A stretch of 64,000 nucleotides of DNA, taken from positions 11,367-75,366 of the forward strand of contig JBFWOQ010000012.1 of NCBI GenBank assembly GCA_050250395.1, written 5' to 3'. Each line of letters begins with the position of its first letter. Position 1 is the first letter of the stretch. Under the pieces are notes generated by a model. It did not search any database, was not told the DNA's origin, and worked only from the letters and a program-made list of their open reading frames with translations. The translations under genes were made by a program, and so were the position numbers. Below are positions 8,279 to 17,442 of this stretch, piece after piece. This DNA is from JAGPUQ01 sp050250395 (GTDB taxonomy: Bacteria > Pseudomonadota > Gammaproteobacteria > Pseudomonadales > Porticoccaceae).

Positions 8279-9610
8279 TCACCCGCCGGCTACCGGATCG
8301 GAGTCGGTAGCCTCCGGGCGGTCCGCCGGGTCCGGGATCCGGCTGGCCAGTACCTTGTCGATACGCCGGCCGTCGAGATCGACCACTTCGAGCCGCCACT
8401 GTTCCCAGACACCGATATCACCCGTGTGCGGCACCCGGCCGAGCAGCCACATCATCAGCCCACTCAGGGTGTGGTAGTGATTTTTGTCTTCTTCGGGCAC
8501 GGTCTTGAGTCCGAGGCGATCCTTTAACTCCGGAATCGGAATCATGCCGTCGATCAGCCAGGAGCCATCCTCGCGCTGCACCGCCCAGGCCTCGTCCTGA
8601 TCCCAGGGTTCGAATTCGCCGGTCACCGCTTCGAGCACGTCCTGGAGGGTCGCGAGGCCCTGGACTTCGCCGTATTCGTCCACCACGAAGGCCATCTGGG
8701 TGCGCGATACCCGGAAGTGATCGAGCAGCTCCATTCCGGAGAGCGATTCCGGAACATAGGTGGGCGCCGCCAGGTGCGTATCGATATTGACCGGCTCGCC
8801 CCGCAAGGTCTGCTGCGCCACCTGCTTGGCGGTGATGATGCCGACGATGTCGCCGAGGCCGCCGCGACAGACCGGGAACCGGGAATGATTCGATTCGGTC
8901 ATGCGGGCCAGATTCTCGTCCCGGGATTTTTCCAGATCGAGCCACACGATGTCGGTGCGCGGCACCATCAGGGAGCCGACCTGACGCTCGTCGAGGCGAA
9001 ATACATTGCGCACCATCTGACGTTCGTTTTCCTCGATCACTCCCGCTTGGGAACCTTCATCCAGCAGCGCGTGAATCTCTTCCTCGGTGACGACCGCGGC
9101 GCCCGAGTCCTGCTGGCCCATGAGTCGCAGCAGTCCGGCGGTCGACCAGCTGAGCAGATGCACGAAAGGTCGCGTGGCCACCGAGAGGGCGCGCATCGGC
9201 CGCGCGACCAGGCGCGCGATACCCTCGGGGTTGATCTGGGCGATGCGCTTGGGGACCAACTCGCCGGCGACGATGGAGACGTAGGTGATGACGATGACCA
9301 CCAGCGCCGTGGCGCCGATTTCGCTGGGGGTTTGCGCCAGGCCGATATCCTGCAACCAGCGCGCGAGCGGTACCGCGAGTGCGGCTTCCCCGAAGATACC
9401 ATTCAGGATGCCGATCGACGTGATGCCAATCTGTATCGTGGAGAGGAAGCGCGTTGGCTCCAAACCGAGCTCGATGGCGGCGGCGGCGCCCGCGTCGCCT
9501 TCCTCCGCGAGGCGCGTCAGACGCGCGCGGCGCGCCGCCACCAGTGCGATTTCGGACATGGCAAAGCCGCCGTTGATCAGGATCAATACGGCGAGAATCA
9601 GGATTTCCAT
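8279..9610 (-). CDS. CorC/HlyC-family membrane protein (CNNM domain with CBS pair)
   Basis: A 443-residue inner-membrane protein, probably involved in magnesium or other cation homeostasis. The order is an N-terminal DUF21/CNNM domain with hydrophobic segments (MEILILAVLILINGGFAMSE first; another at about 100-120), a CBS-domain pair (about 205-335, with VPRTDIVWLD and VDEYGEVQGLATLQDVLEAV), and a C-terminal CorC/HlyC domain (about 345-425). ATG 9610 is the only sensible start. Proteins of this family are often labelled hemolysins, but the CNNM fold points to ion transport. It ends tail to tail with the glutaredoxin-like gene without a spacer. Confidence 0.9.
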   Translation of the reverse strand: MEILILAVLILINGGFAMSEIALVAARRARLTRLAEEGDAGAAAAIELGLEPTRFLSTIQIGITSIGILNGIFGEAALAVPLARWLQDIGLAQTPSEIGATALVVIVITYVSIVAGELVPKRIAQINPEGIARLVARPMRALSVATRPFVHLLSWSTAGLLRLMGQQDSGAAVVTEEEIHALLDEGSQAGVIEENERQMVRNVFRLDERQVGSLMVPRTDIVWLDLEKSRDENLARMTESNHSRFPVCRGGLGDIVGIITAKQVAQQTLRGEPVNIDTHLAAPTYVPESLSGMELLDHFRVSRTQMAFVVDEYGEVQGLATLQDVLEAVTGEFEPWDQDEAWAVQREDGSWLIDGMIPIPELKDRLGLKTVPEEDKNHYHTLSGLMMWLLGRVPHTGDIGVWEQWRLEVVDLDGRRIDKVLASRIPDPADRPEATDSDPVAGG

Positions 9611-9704
9611 GAAGTGGCCATTGCGAGAGAGGTGGTTGCGCCAGGGTGGCCTGACGCGCAGCGTTCGGGAGGCTGCCCGCTACTGTCCGATAAGTCTGGC
9701 ATGT

Positions 9705-11729
9705 TCAGAGCGGCTGTTGCCGTTCATGTGCTGACAGAAGAGGTTCGGCAGTGCCCAGACGATGGGCGTAGATGGCCGAGAAGGTGAGCACGTTCTGCAC
9801 ATAATTACGGGTTTCGACGAAGGGAATGGCTTCGATCCAGGCATCGAAGGGCAGGCGACCGCCACTGGCGCCGAGCCACCCGCGGACCCGACCCGGACCG
9901 GCATTGTAGGCGGCGGTAGCAAGGATCCGGTTGTCCTGAAAGCGATCGAGCATGTCGCGATAATAGCTGGTTCCGAGCGCGATGTTCAGTTCGGGGTCGA
10001 ACAACTGGCTTTCGCTACGGTAGGGAATGGCATGTTTCCGGGCGACTTCATTCGCGGTGGCGGGCATCAGCTGCATCAGACCGCGGGCTCCGGCGGGGGA
10101 GATCGCTGCGGCCCGGAAGGCGCTTTCCTGACGGGCGACGGCCAGCATGAGTTGCAGCGGCAGTCCCTTGCGTTCCGATTGGGTTTCAAATGGCTGGCGG
10201 TGCAGCACCGGGAAGCGGGCATCGATTTCATCCCAGCGACTCGCCTTCACCATGGCCTGAATTGCCTGGTAGTGCCATTCCCAGCGATGGGCAAGATGGC
10301 CGGCGGCAAGCCATTCGGACTCGGTCAGCGCCTGGGTTGCACGCCACCATTCGCGGGCGGCATCGAGTTCCTGTCCGTGGTAAAGCAGTTCGCGAACCCG
10401 CCGCAGCGCGGGACGCGCCGCGAGGGCCGCGATCCCCGCTTCGTCCGGCTTTTCTTCGCTCCGCGCCATGCGGTAGCCCTGATTCAGCCAGTCGCAGGCC
10501 AGAAACCCATAGAAACTGCGCTGGGACGCGAGTTCGGCGAAGGTGGTCGTCGTGCCGGGATCGGACTCGCCCAGCAGTTGCGCGCCCCGTGCGCGCCAAT
10601 AGCGCCAGCGCGGCACCGCTTGCAGGGATGGCGGCAGTCGGTCGATCCCGGATACGAGCGCACGCCAGTCTCCGGCCCCGATATGGCGGCGCAGATACCA
10701 TTCGTGGAAGTTGCTGTCGAGCAGATCGCCATGGCGCTCAATCTGTGCGGCCGCTTCACGGGTGTAGCCCTGATCGTAGAGGGCGCGAACGATCGCGGTC
10801 TGCACACGACCGCGGGTAGCGACGTCGAAAGCGGGATTGCGCTGGTAGTACCGCCAATGTTCCAGGGCCTGCGCGGCATCGGTACGAGCGGCGCGCTCCA
10901 GTGTCTGCGCGATCAGCGCGACGACTTCCGTGCTGTACTCGGGGAACAGGTCAGGGTCGCTCAGCAAGCCGGGGTTCTGACGTAGCTGGAGATAGCGCGC
11001 CGCCTTGGCACGGGTCGTGTCCGAAACCAGGAAGCGTTCGAGGTGGCGGGCCAGTTTCAGCTCATTTGCCAATACTGCCTTGGTGTAGCGCTGCCACGCG
11101 ATGGCCTCGGTGATGGCGCCGGTGTGGTTCAAAAGCGCAAACAGTCCATCGCAGCCGGCGGGCTGGGAGTGGCCGACATTCCATAGCGCGAGACCGGCGA
11201 CGATGGCCTCGCGATGCTCGCCCATGTAGTAGCGCGCCTGCTGATACTGACACTCGAGCTCCACGGTACGAACGGAATCGCGGTAGTACGCGAGAACGTT
11301 GCGCCAGTCGCGCTGCGCGTAAAACTCCCGCAGCAGGCGGGTGCGCAGGCGGTTGGCCAGCGGCATGTCGCCCTGAGCGTCGAGAAAGCGGTCGATGGCC
11401 TCGCGCGCTTCGGGGTAAGGGGCGGCGCCGAGGGTTTCGTATTCCAAGTAGGGGTACAGCGGATAATCTTGCAGCGCCTCGCGCAGCCGGAAGAATTCGG
11501 CCCTGTCGTTGCTGGCGGCGGCCCGTTGCGCGGCGCTATAGATTGCGCGCTGGGTGTCCAGCGCATCGGCAACCGCCGGCGTGGCGGATAAAAGTTGCCC
11601 AAGCCACAGCAGTGCCGGGAACACCAGCAGAGGTGCGCGCCACGCACGGATCCGGTTGCCGGCGCTAACGCCGCGACGGGCGCGTTCAGTCATGGACGTT
11701 GTTTCATGGGAATGCCGCTTTTCCGGCAC
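9705..11729 (-). CDS. slt: Soluble lytic murein transglycosylase
   Basis: Periplasmic Slt70-type enzyme that cleaves peptidoglycan glycan strands to 1,6-anhydro-muropeptides. The long N-terminal region is an alpha-superhelical solenoid. The C-terminal SLT domain carries ARQESAFRAAAISPAGARGL with the catalytic glutamate, followed by MQLMPATA and TAAYNAGPGRV. The start is either GTG 11729 or ATG 11693. Both give an N-terminal signal (hydrophobic LLVFPALLWLGQLL, then ATPAVADA as cleavage region); the ATG gives the more normal n-region, while the GTG has a closer purine-rich site. It begins just behind the usp stop, so the two may be co-transcribed. Confidence 0.92.
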   Translation of the reverse strand: MPEKRHSHETTSMTERARRGVSAGNRIRAWRAPLLVFPALLWLGQLLSATPAVADALDTQRAIYSAAQRAAASNDRAEFFRLREALQDYPLYPYLEYETLGAAPYPEAREAIDRFLDAQGDMPLANRLRTRLLREFYAQRDWRNVLAYYRDSVRTVELECQYQQARYYMGEHREAIVAGLALWNVGHSQPAGCDGLFALLNHTGAITEAIAWQRYTKAVLANELKLARHLERFLVSDTTRAKAARYLQLRQNPGLLSDPDLFPEYSTEVVALIAQTLERAARTDAAQALEHWRYYQRNPAFDVATRGRVQTAIVRALYDQGYTREAAAQIERHGDLLDSNFHEWYLRRHIGAGDWRALVSGIDRLPPSLQAVPRWRYWRARGAQLLGESDPGTTTTFAELASQRSFYGFLACDWLNQGYRMARSEEKPDEAGIAALAARPALRRVRELLYHGQELDAAREWWRATQALTESEWLAAGHLAHRWEWHYQAIQAMVKASRWDEIDARFPVLHRQPFETQSERKGLPLQLMLAVARQESAFRAAAISPAGARGLMQLMPATANEVARKHAIPYRSESQLFDPELNIALGTSYYRDMLDRFQDNRILATAAYNAGPGRVRGWLGASGGRLPFDAWIEAIPFVETRNYVQNVLTFSAIYAHRLGTAEPLLSAHERQQPL

Positions 11730-11735
11730 CAGCCT

Positions 11736-12182
11736 TCAGCTCTTGTGCTCCGGGTTGATGCGTACGGCGAGGACATCGCAGGTCGCGCCGTGCAGCACGC
11801 CATTTGCGGTAGAACCGAAAATCAGGGTTAGCCCATGGCGTCCATAGCTGCCGACGACTGCGAGGTCCACCGCGTTCTCGCGGGCAAAGCGATGCATTTC
11901 CTGGGCGGGCTGGCCGATGAGGATATGGCACTGTGCGGCCGCGAAGCCATTTTCCCGGGCGAGGATCTGCAACCGTTCTCGAGCCTGATCTTCGAGCCTG
12001 ACCTGGAGTTCGCCGAGGTCCATCGGAATATCGCCGCCATAGGCGAAGGAAAGCGGCTCCTGTACATGGACCAGCGACAGCCGGGCATCGCTTTCCCCAA
12101 GCAGTTCGCGTACCCGGCGCATGACCTGGGCCGATTCCGGCGATAGATCGAGGCCCACCAGAACGTGCTTGTAGACTGCCAT
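11736..12182 (-). CDS. Universal stress protein (UspA family)
   Basis: A 148-residue cytoplasmic UspA-type protein starting at ATG 12182, with GGAG about 9 bases upstream. It opens with YKHVLVGLDLSPES, as expected for the first strand and its aspartate. Near the C-terminus VGSYGRHGLTLIFGST gives the G-x2-G-x8-GS nucleotide-binding motif of the ATP-binding subgroup. A longer frame upstream has no family resemblance. The gene lies upstream of slt on the same strand and is divergent from topA. Confidence 0.92.
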   Translation of the reverse strand: MAVYKHVLVGLDLSPESAQVMRRVRELLGESDARLSLVHVQEPLSFAYGGDIPMDLGELQVRLEDQARERLQILARENGFAAAQCHILIGQPAQEMHRFARENAVDLAVVGSYGRHGLTLIFGSTANGVLHGATCDVLAVRINPEHKS

Positions 12183-12289
12183 GACATATCTCCGAAGGTC
12201 CCGATGGGAGCCAGTGTAACTGCTCTCTTGGCGCGAACAACATCGGCCACAAGGAGTGAGTCGATTCCGGTGGTTGTTGGAACTACGGC

Positions 12290-12318
12290 TTGACCCCTGG
12301 GGGACCACCCCTTATATA
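12290..12318 (+). promoter_or_regulatory. Candidate sigma-70 promoter upstream of topA
   Basis: TTGACC (12290-12295) is followed after 17 bases by TATATA (12313-12318). The AT-rich core stands out from its surroundings. It lies 57 bases upstream of the topA ATG and would begin transcripts just before the hairpin at 12331. Confidence 0.5.
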
Positions 12319-12330
12319 TGCACGCGTTCG

Positions 12331-12357
12331 ACCGCCAGTTGGCGGTTATTTTTTTAT
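12331..12357 (+). terminator. Terminator-like hairpin in the topA leader
   Basis: ACCGCCA (12331-12337) pairs with TGGCGGT (12340-12346), and the right arm runs into TTATTTTTTTATG. On the + strand this is a short GC stem with a U-tract, the form of an intrinsic terminator. No + strand gene ends upstream; the neighbours usp and slt run the other way. It therefore sits between the likely topA promoter and the topA start. It might act as an attenuator, or the tight loop may make it too weak to matter. Confidence 0.45.
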
Positions 12358-12374
12358 GAGATAAAGCAGGTTTC

Positions 12375-15005
12375 ATGGGTAAGTCATTGGTTATAGTGGA
12401 ATCGCCTGCCAAGGCGAAAACCATTAACAAGTATTTGGGCAAGGAATTTATCGTCAAGTCGAGCGTCGGACATGTCCGCGATCTGCCGATGGGCGGTGGT
12501 GCCAAGCAAGCAGCAGAGGGGAAAGGTCGGGCCGCTCCCGAACGTCGCGGGAAGGTCGTCAGCGCCGAGGAGAAGGCGCTCGTCAGCGACAGAAAAAGCC
12601 GCGAGCAACTGGTCCGCCGCATGGGGATCGACCCCGAACATGGCTGGAGGGCTGATTACCAGGTACTGCCCGGCAAGGAAAAGGTCGTCGAAGAACTGAA
12701 AAAGGCCGCCAAATCCGCCGACGCCATCTATCTTGCTACCGACCTCGATCGCGAGGGCGAGGCCATCGCGTGGCATCTGCGGGAGATCATCGGCGGTGCC
12801 GATGATCGCTATCGACGTGTGGTGTTCAACGAGATAACCCAGAAGGCGATTCGCGAAGCCTTTGCACATCCCGGTGAACTCGACCTCAACCGGGTCAATG
12901 CCCAGCAGGCGCGACGTTTTCTCGATCGGGTCGTCGGCTTCATGGTGTCGCCTCTGCTGTGGGAGAAAATCGCCCGCGGATTGTCTGCAGGACGCGTGCA
13001 GTCGGTCGCGGTGAAACTGATCGTCGAGCGGGAACGGGAGATTCATGCGTTCCAGCCCGAGGAATACTGGACCCTGCACGCGGAGCTCGCCAAGGCCGCC
13101 GGCGAGCAGGTGCGCTTCGAAGTCAAAAAAGTGGGCGAACAAAACTACCGGCCGGTCAATGGCGCGCAGTCTGCCCTTGCGGTCGACGCCCTGCGGAAGG
13201 CCGCCTTTCGCGTCGCCACGCGCGACGACACCCCAACCCAGACCCGACCGACGGCGCCTTTTATCACCTCGACCCTGCAACAGGCGGCGAGCACCCGGCT
13301 CGGATTCGGCGTCAAGAAGACCATGACGCTCGCGCAACGCCTCTACGAGGCCGGTTACATCACCTACATGCGTACCGATTCGACCAATCTCGGCGCCGAC
13401 GCGGTAGCGGCGTGCCGCAAGCTGATCGAAACCCGCTACGGCAAGGACTATGTGCCCGCGCAGCCCAACAGCTACAGCGCGAAGGCTGGCGCCCAGGAAG
13501 CACACGAGGCGATTCGACCTTCCGCGGTCGAGGTGACGGAAGCCGACTTGCAGGGCGTCGATGACGATGCCAAGCGACTTTATCAATTGATCTGGCAGCA
13601 ATTTGTGGCCTGTCAGATGATGCCGGCCCGCTTTACTAGCACGGGTGTCACCGTGGCGGCGGGTGATTACGAACTGCGGGCGCGGGGCAGGGTGGTGCTG
13701 TTCGACGGGTTCTTGCGCGCGCTGCCGGCGCAGCGCAGCAAGGAGGATGTCGAGTTGCCGGAGCTGACGGTCGGTGAGATGTTGCGGCTGGTGGAACTGT
13801 TGCCACAGCAGCATTTCACCAAGCCTTCGCCGCGCTACACCGAGGCCACTCTGGTGCGCGAGCTGGAAAAACGCGGTATTGGCCGGCCCTCGACGTACGC
13901 GGCCATCATCTCCACGATTCAGGAACGCGGTTACGTCGTCCTCGAGAACCGGCGTTTTCACGCGGCGAAAATCGGCGATATCGTCACCAGTCGTCTGGAC
14001 GAGAATTTCTCGGATCTGATGGATTACGGCTTTACCGCCACCATGGAAGAGCAGCTCGACCGCGTTGCCGAAGGAGAGCTGGATTGGCGCCAGGTACTCG
14101 ACGGCTTTTATGCGGGTTTTACGGAGAAGTTGGCGCGCGCGAAAGGGAGTGAGGGCGGCATGCGGCCGAATGCCGCGGTGGACACGGACATTCCCTGTCC
14201 CCTGTGCGGTCGTCCCATGCAGATTCGCACCGGCAGTACCGGCGTCTTTCTCGGCTGCTCCGGGTACGCCTTGCCGCCCAAGGAGCGTTGCAAGGGTACC
14301 CGCAACCTGATCCCGGGCGACGAGGCGGTAGCGCTCGACGAGGACGACGAGGCCGAGTCGCGACGGCTATTGAACAAGCGCCGTTGTGCCCGCTGCGGCA
14401 CCTCCATGGACGGCTATCTGATTGACGACAAGACCAAGGTCCACATCTGTGGTGGCAGCCCGGATTGTCCCGGCTACGAAGTCGAAACCGGCAGTTTCCG
14501 CCTCAAGGGTTATGAAGGGCCGGTGATCGCTTGCGACAAGTGCGGCAGCGAGATGCAGCTCAAGTCCGGTCGCTTCGGTAAATACTTTGGCTGCACGGCA
14601 ACGGACTGCGGCAATACTCGCAAGCTTCTACGCAGCGGCCAGCCGGCGCCGCCGAAGGTGCCGGCCATTCCCATGCCCGAACTGCGGTGTGCAAGGGTGG
14701 ACGATCACTATGTGCTGCGCGACGGTGCCGCCGGTCTGTTTCTGGCGGCAAGCCAGTTTCCCAAGCACCGGGAAACCCGGGCTCCGCTGGTGATTGAACT
14801 GCTCCCGCATCGCGACCGCATCGATCCCAAGTACCAGTACCTGCTCGACGCCCCGCAGCGCGACTCCGCGGGCAATCCGGCGCTGGTGCGATTCGCGCGC
14901 AAGACCGGCGTCCACTATGTGCAGACCGAGGTCGACGGCAAGCCGACCGGCTGGCGCGCCGATTTTCACGACGGCCTGTGGCGGGTTACCGATAAGACCA
15001 AGTGA
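12375..15005 (+). CDS. topA: DNA topoisomerase I
   Basis: Type IA topoisomerase that relaxes negative supercoils; 876 residues against 865 in E. coli. The TOPRIM domain is at the N-terminus (LVIVESPAKAKTI with Glu9; YLATDLDREGEAIAWHL for the acidic triad). The active-site tyrosine is Tyr331 in AGYITYMRTDSTNL. Three C-terminal zinc-binding modules can be read: CPLCGRPMQ (from 608), CARCGTSMDGY and CDKCGSEMQLKSGRFGKYFGC. ATG 12375 follows AGCAGG. The start is at the foot of a terminator-like hairpin, which may matter for control. Confidence 0.97.
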   Translation: MGKSLVIVESPAKAKTINKYLGKEFIVKSSVGHVRDLPMGGGAKQAAEGKGRAAPERRGKVVSAEEKALVSDRKSREQLVRRMGIDPEHGWRADYQVLPGKEKVVEELKKAAKSADAIYLATDLDREGEAIAWHLREIIGGADDRYRRVVFNEITQKAIREAFAHPGELDLNRVNAQQARRFLDRVVGFMVSPLLWEKIARGLSAGRVQSVAVKLIVEREREIHAFQPEEYWTLHAELAKAAGEQVRFEVKKVGEQNYRPVNGAQSALAVDALRKAAFRVATRDDTPTQTRPTAPFITSTLQQAASTRLGFGVKKTMTLAQRLYEAGYITYMRTDSTNLGADAVAACRKLIETRYGKDYVPAQPNSYSAKAGAQEAHEAIRPSAVEVTEADLQGVDDDAKRLYQLIWQQFVACQMMPARFTSTGVTVAAGDYELRARGRVVLFDGFLRALPAQRSKEDVELPELTVGEMLRLVELLPQQHFTKPSPRYTEATLVRELEKRGIGRPSTYAAIISTIQERGYVVLENRRFHAAKIGDIVTSRLDENFSDLMDYGFTATMEEQLDRVAEGELDWRQVLDGFYAGFTEKLARAKGSEGGMRPNAAVDTDIPCPLCGRPMQIRTGSTGVFLGCSGYALPPKERCKGTRNLIPGDEAVALDEDDEAESRRLLNKRRCARCGTSMDGYLIDDKTKVHICGGSPDCPGYEVETGSFRLKGYEGPVIACDKCGSEMQLKSGRFGKYFGCTATDCGNTRKLLRSGQPAPPKVPAIPMPELRCARVDDHYVLRDGAAGLFLAASQFPKHRETRAPLVIELLPHRDRIDPKYQYLLDAPQRDSAGNPALVRFARKTGVHYVQTEVDGKPTGWRADFHDGLWRVTDKTK

Positions 15006-15103
15006 CGGCGAACCGCGGGGTACGACTGTGCTCTGGGCGCGCCCATGCCAATGCTCGGACCGGACTGCTATACTTCGGCTCCGACCGCACGAGTGGTGAT
15101 TGG

Positions 15104-15349
15104 ATGGCTTCCTTTCTCTATGAAATCGTCGAACTTCCGGATGGCGAGTTCGCGTTGCAGCGCTCCGGTGAAGACGGTGAGCCCTTGGTTCGAATAGAGT
15201 TTTCCGAAGAGGCCCGGGTTTATCTTCAGGATTCGGGCCTGGATGTGGCCCGAGCGATGATCGATGCGGGGATCGAGGCTATCGAAAATCTTGGCACCGG
15301 TGCGGGGGTCGAGGGTGTCGGCGTAACCGGGCGACATGTGCTCCATTAG
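15104..15349 (+). CDS. Small conserved hypothetical protein, 81 aa
   Basis: ATG 15104 gives a compact acidic protein: MASFLYEIVELPDGEFALQR, then PLVRIEFSEEARVYL and a helical stretch ARAMIDAGIEAIE. A longer in-frame extension back to 15002 has unrelated composition and overlaps the topA stop. TATACT at 15069-15074 could be a -10 box just upstream. I do not recognise a named domain, but a small protein between topA and lexA fits the order I remember from Pseudomonas. It has no signal or membrane segment. It ends 31 bases before the lexA stop, converging on it. Confidence 0.7.
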   Translation: MASFLYEIVELPDGEFALQRSGEDGEPLVRIEFSEEARVYLQDSGLDVARAMIDAGIEAIENLGTGAGVEGVGVTGRHVLH

Positions 15350-15380
15350 CAGGTCGTTGTGGCGGTTGGTTGAATAGCTG

Positions 15381-15992
15381 CTAAATCCTTGTGCGAACCA
15401 AACCAACGCTTATGCCTTCGAGGGCGAAGGTGCTGGTGCGGAGATCCACTTCAATCGGTTGAAAATCCGGGTTTTCCGGCAGCAGCCGCAATCGGTGCGG
15501 CTCAGACGTGAACTGTAGCCGCTTGACGGTCACGGCATCGTCGATTCGCGCTACCACTATGCTGCCGTTATCGGCCACCACCGTCTTGGCCACCGCCAGC
15601 AGATCGCCATCGCGGATCCCGACGTCGCGCATGCTGTCGCCGTGGATGCGCAGTAGATAGTCCGCCACCGGGCTGAACAGCCCGGGGTCGATCTGGCAAT
15701 GACCTTCGAGACACTCCTCGGCGAGAATTGGGCTGCCTGCGGCGACTCTTCCGACGATGGGCAATCCGCCCGCTTCCTCATTCAACCGGATGCCGCGCGA
15801 AGCTCCGGGTATCATCTGTAGCATGTCCTTGCGTGCCAGCGCGCGTAGATGCTGTTCCGCAGCGTTCGCGGAGCGAAAACCGAAGTGATGAGCGATTTCC
15901 GCGCGCGTTGGCGGATACCCGCGCTGGTTTTGATAGCCGCGGATGTAATCGAAGATTTCTCGTTGGCGCTGGGTCAGGAGGGCGGTTGACAT
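15381..15992 (-). CDS. lexA: SOS repressor LexA
   Basis: Transcriptional repressor that cleaves itself when bound by RecA filaments. The 203 residues show the winged helix-turn-helix (TQRQREIFDYIRGY, PPTRAEIAHHFGF), the cleavage site Ala85-Gly86 in GRVAAGSPIL, the catalytic Ser120 in HGDSMRDVGI, and Lys157 in DAVTVKRLQ. All key residues are present and the length matches E. coli LexA (202). A LexA box overlaps the -10 region of its own promoter at 16020-16052, so it is autorepressed. The gene diverges from the LOG-family gene. Confidence 0.97.
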   Translation of the reverse strand: MSTALLTQRQREIFDYIRGYQNQRGYPPTRAEIAHHFGFRSANAAEQHLRALARKDMLQMIPGASRGIRLNEEAGGLPIVGRVAAGSPILAEECLEGHCQIDPGLFSPVADYLLRIHGDSMRDVGIRDGDLLAVAKTVVADNGSIVVARIDDAVTVKRLQFTSEPHRLRLLPENPDFQPIEVDLRTSTFALEGISVGLVRTRI

Positions 15993-16019
15993 CGGATGGG
16001 CGGCCGTTGCGAAGAACCA

Positions 16020-16052
16020 CTGTGATTATAGCCAGTATCGGTCGTCTGGCAA
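16020..16052 (-). promoter_or_regulatory. lexA promoter with overlapping LexA box
   Basis: On the reverse strand TTGCCA (16052-16047) is followed after 16 bases by a perfect TATAAT (16030-16025). The -10 box lies inside CTGGCTATAATCACAG (16035-16020), which has the CTG-N10-CAG form of a gammaproteobacterial LexA site. The ATG of lexA is 28 bases further on. A repressor bound here would cover the -10 element. The divergent gene at 16104 could also feel it. Confidence 0.85.
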
Positions 16053-16103
16053 GGACGGATGATCCACTGGAACATCCAATGAAACCGTAAATCAGAGGTA
16101 GGT

Positions 16104-16760
16104 ATGGACGAAAGCAAGCTGCCGGAAGCCTGGCGGGTTCTGCGCATCCAGTCGGAATTGGTGGAGGGTATCGAGGCCCTGACCCCGCTGCGTCGCGCGG
16201 TGACGATATTTGGCAGCGCGCGGCTGGGGGAGGGCTCGCATTGGTACGAGGTAGCACTCAGGGTCGGTGAGTTGCTGGGCGCCGAGGGTATCCCGGTCAT
16301 CACGGGTGGGGGACCCGGCATCATGGAGGCCGCCAATCGCGGCTGTTTCAGCACCCCCGCCGATGCCGTGGGACTCAATATCAATCTGCCCGGGGAGCAG
16401 ATTCCAAATACCTATCAGGACATTTCCCTGACCTTCCGCTACTTCTTTGTGCGCAAGTTCATGTTCGTGAAATATGCGATCGGCTTCGTCATATTTCCGG
16501 GCGGGTACGGAACCATGGATGAATTATTCGAGGCGCTGACGCTCGTCCAGACCGCCAAGGTGAAGCCCTTTCCGATTGTGCTGATGGGGTCGGCCTACTG
16601 GCGTGGTCTCATCGACTGGATGGAGACCACCATGCAGGGCACCGGCTGTATCGGTGCGCACGAACTCAATCTGTTTTCCGTGGTGGATACCGCCGAAGAT
16701 GCGGCGGCGTTGATTCTGCATCACGTCCGCATGCTGCAGGCCCAATCCATCGCCGAATAG
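16104..16760 (+). CDS. LOG-family protein (TIGR00730, cytokinin-type phosphoribohydrolase fold)
   Basis: A 218-residue cytoplasmic protein of the LOG/lysine-decarboxylase-like family. The family motif appears in both halves: GGGPGIMEAANRG (residues 68-80) and PGGYGTMDELFE (about 133). These residues bind the nucleoside-5'-monophosphate and catalyse N-glycosidic cleavage in characterised members; some bacterial relatives act as nucleotide 5'-monophosphate nucleosidases. No lysine decarboxylase activity is expected. ATG 16104 is preceded by AGAGGTAGGT. Its promoter region is shared with the LexA-controlled lexA promoter. Confidence 0.9.
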   Translation: MDESKLPEAWRVLRIQSELVEGIEALTPLRRAVTIFGSARLGEGSHWYEVALRVGELLGAEGIPVITGGGPGIMEAANRGCFSTPADAVGLNINLPGEQIPNTYQDISLTFRYFFVRKFMFVKYAIGFVIFPGGYGTMDELFEALTLVQTAKVKPFPIVLMGSAYWRGLIDWMETTMQGTGCIGAHELNLFSVVDTAEDAAALILHHVRMLQAQSIAE

Positions 16761-16793
16761 TCGCGGTGGGTGTGTCGGGCGGCCCGGTAGCAT

Positions 16794-17114
16794 TCAGAAG
16801 TCGTCGTCATCGCCAAAGCCTTCGGACTTGCTGTCGTCGAACGGGTCCTCCCAGAGGGGTTCTCGATAGCTGCCCCCGGGGATGCTGTCCGAGTCCTCGT
16901 CGTCGAGGTATTCGATTTCGCGCAGATCGTCCGGGGGTTCGGCGGGCAGCAGGACCATTTGGTGCCAGGTGTCGAAGTCAATCTCGCTGATGTCACCATC
17001 GACGTATTGGATAGCGATGGTGTCGCTGTCGTCGTCGACGGCAACCACCTCGAATATTTCATCTTCGCTGACATCCTGGTACCACTTGCTGATGACGGGG
17101 CGGCGCTTGGCCAT
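16794..17114 (-). CDS. Acidic hypothetical protein (DUF6763-like), 106 aa
   Basis: Starts at ATG 17114 with a basic N-terminus (MAKRRPVISKWYQDV), followed by a beta-rich core (FEVVAVDDDSDTIAIQYVDG, then ISEIDFDTWHQM) and a strongly acidic tail ending in GDDDDF. No signal peptide or membrane segment. The core resembles small proteins labelled DUF6763 in gammaproteobacteria, but this is from memory. AGGAG lies upstream of the ATG. Function is unknown. Confidence 0.75.
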   Translation of the reverse strand: MAKRRPVISKWYQDVSEDEIFEVVAVDDDSDTIAIQYVDGDISEIDFDTWHQMVLLPAEPPDDLREIEYLDDEDSDSIPGGSYREPLWEDPFDDSKSEGFGDDDDF

Positions 17115-17442
17115 GGCGACGGGCTCCTCGATTTGTTCTTGTGAATCAAACTACCGCCGCGAGTGGTCGCTGCGAGTGCTGGCTTGGTCATACAGGGTCG
17201 GCCGCACCTTCGTGTCGGGGCGGCCGCCCACGGCGCAGGCGCCGGTATCAAGGGTTATCATAACCACATGACGGGCGAGGTAAAGAGCGACACACCGTGA
17301 GAGGCATCTTCCTGTTCCTGGTACGCCCAATTCTTGCAGCTGACGACTTGGGCGGCGAGTTCTATTGTCCGCGACGCGAGATGCGTCCTTGCCCGCGCCG
17401 GAGGGCGCTGTGGCTACCGGCTCGGCAATCGGATAGCTGCTC
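17115..17442. other. Intergenic region without a recognisable gene
   Basis: 328 bases between the acidic hypothetical gene and nagZ. Open frames here show no family resemblance and unusual composition. GGTTATCATAACC at 17253-17265 is a 13-base palindrome that could be a binding site. No terminator or RNA gene is evident. Confidence 0.5.

Noticed and set aside
12384..13961. Reverse-strand open frame of 525 residues inside topA
   Set aside because: Antisense to unmistakable topoisomerase I sequence.
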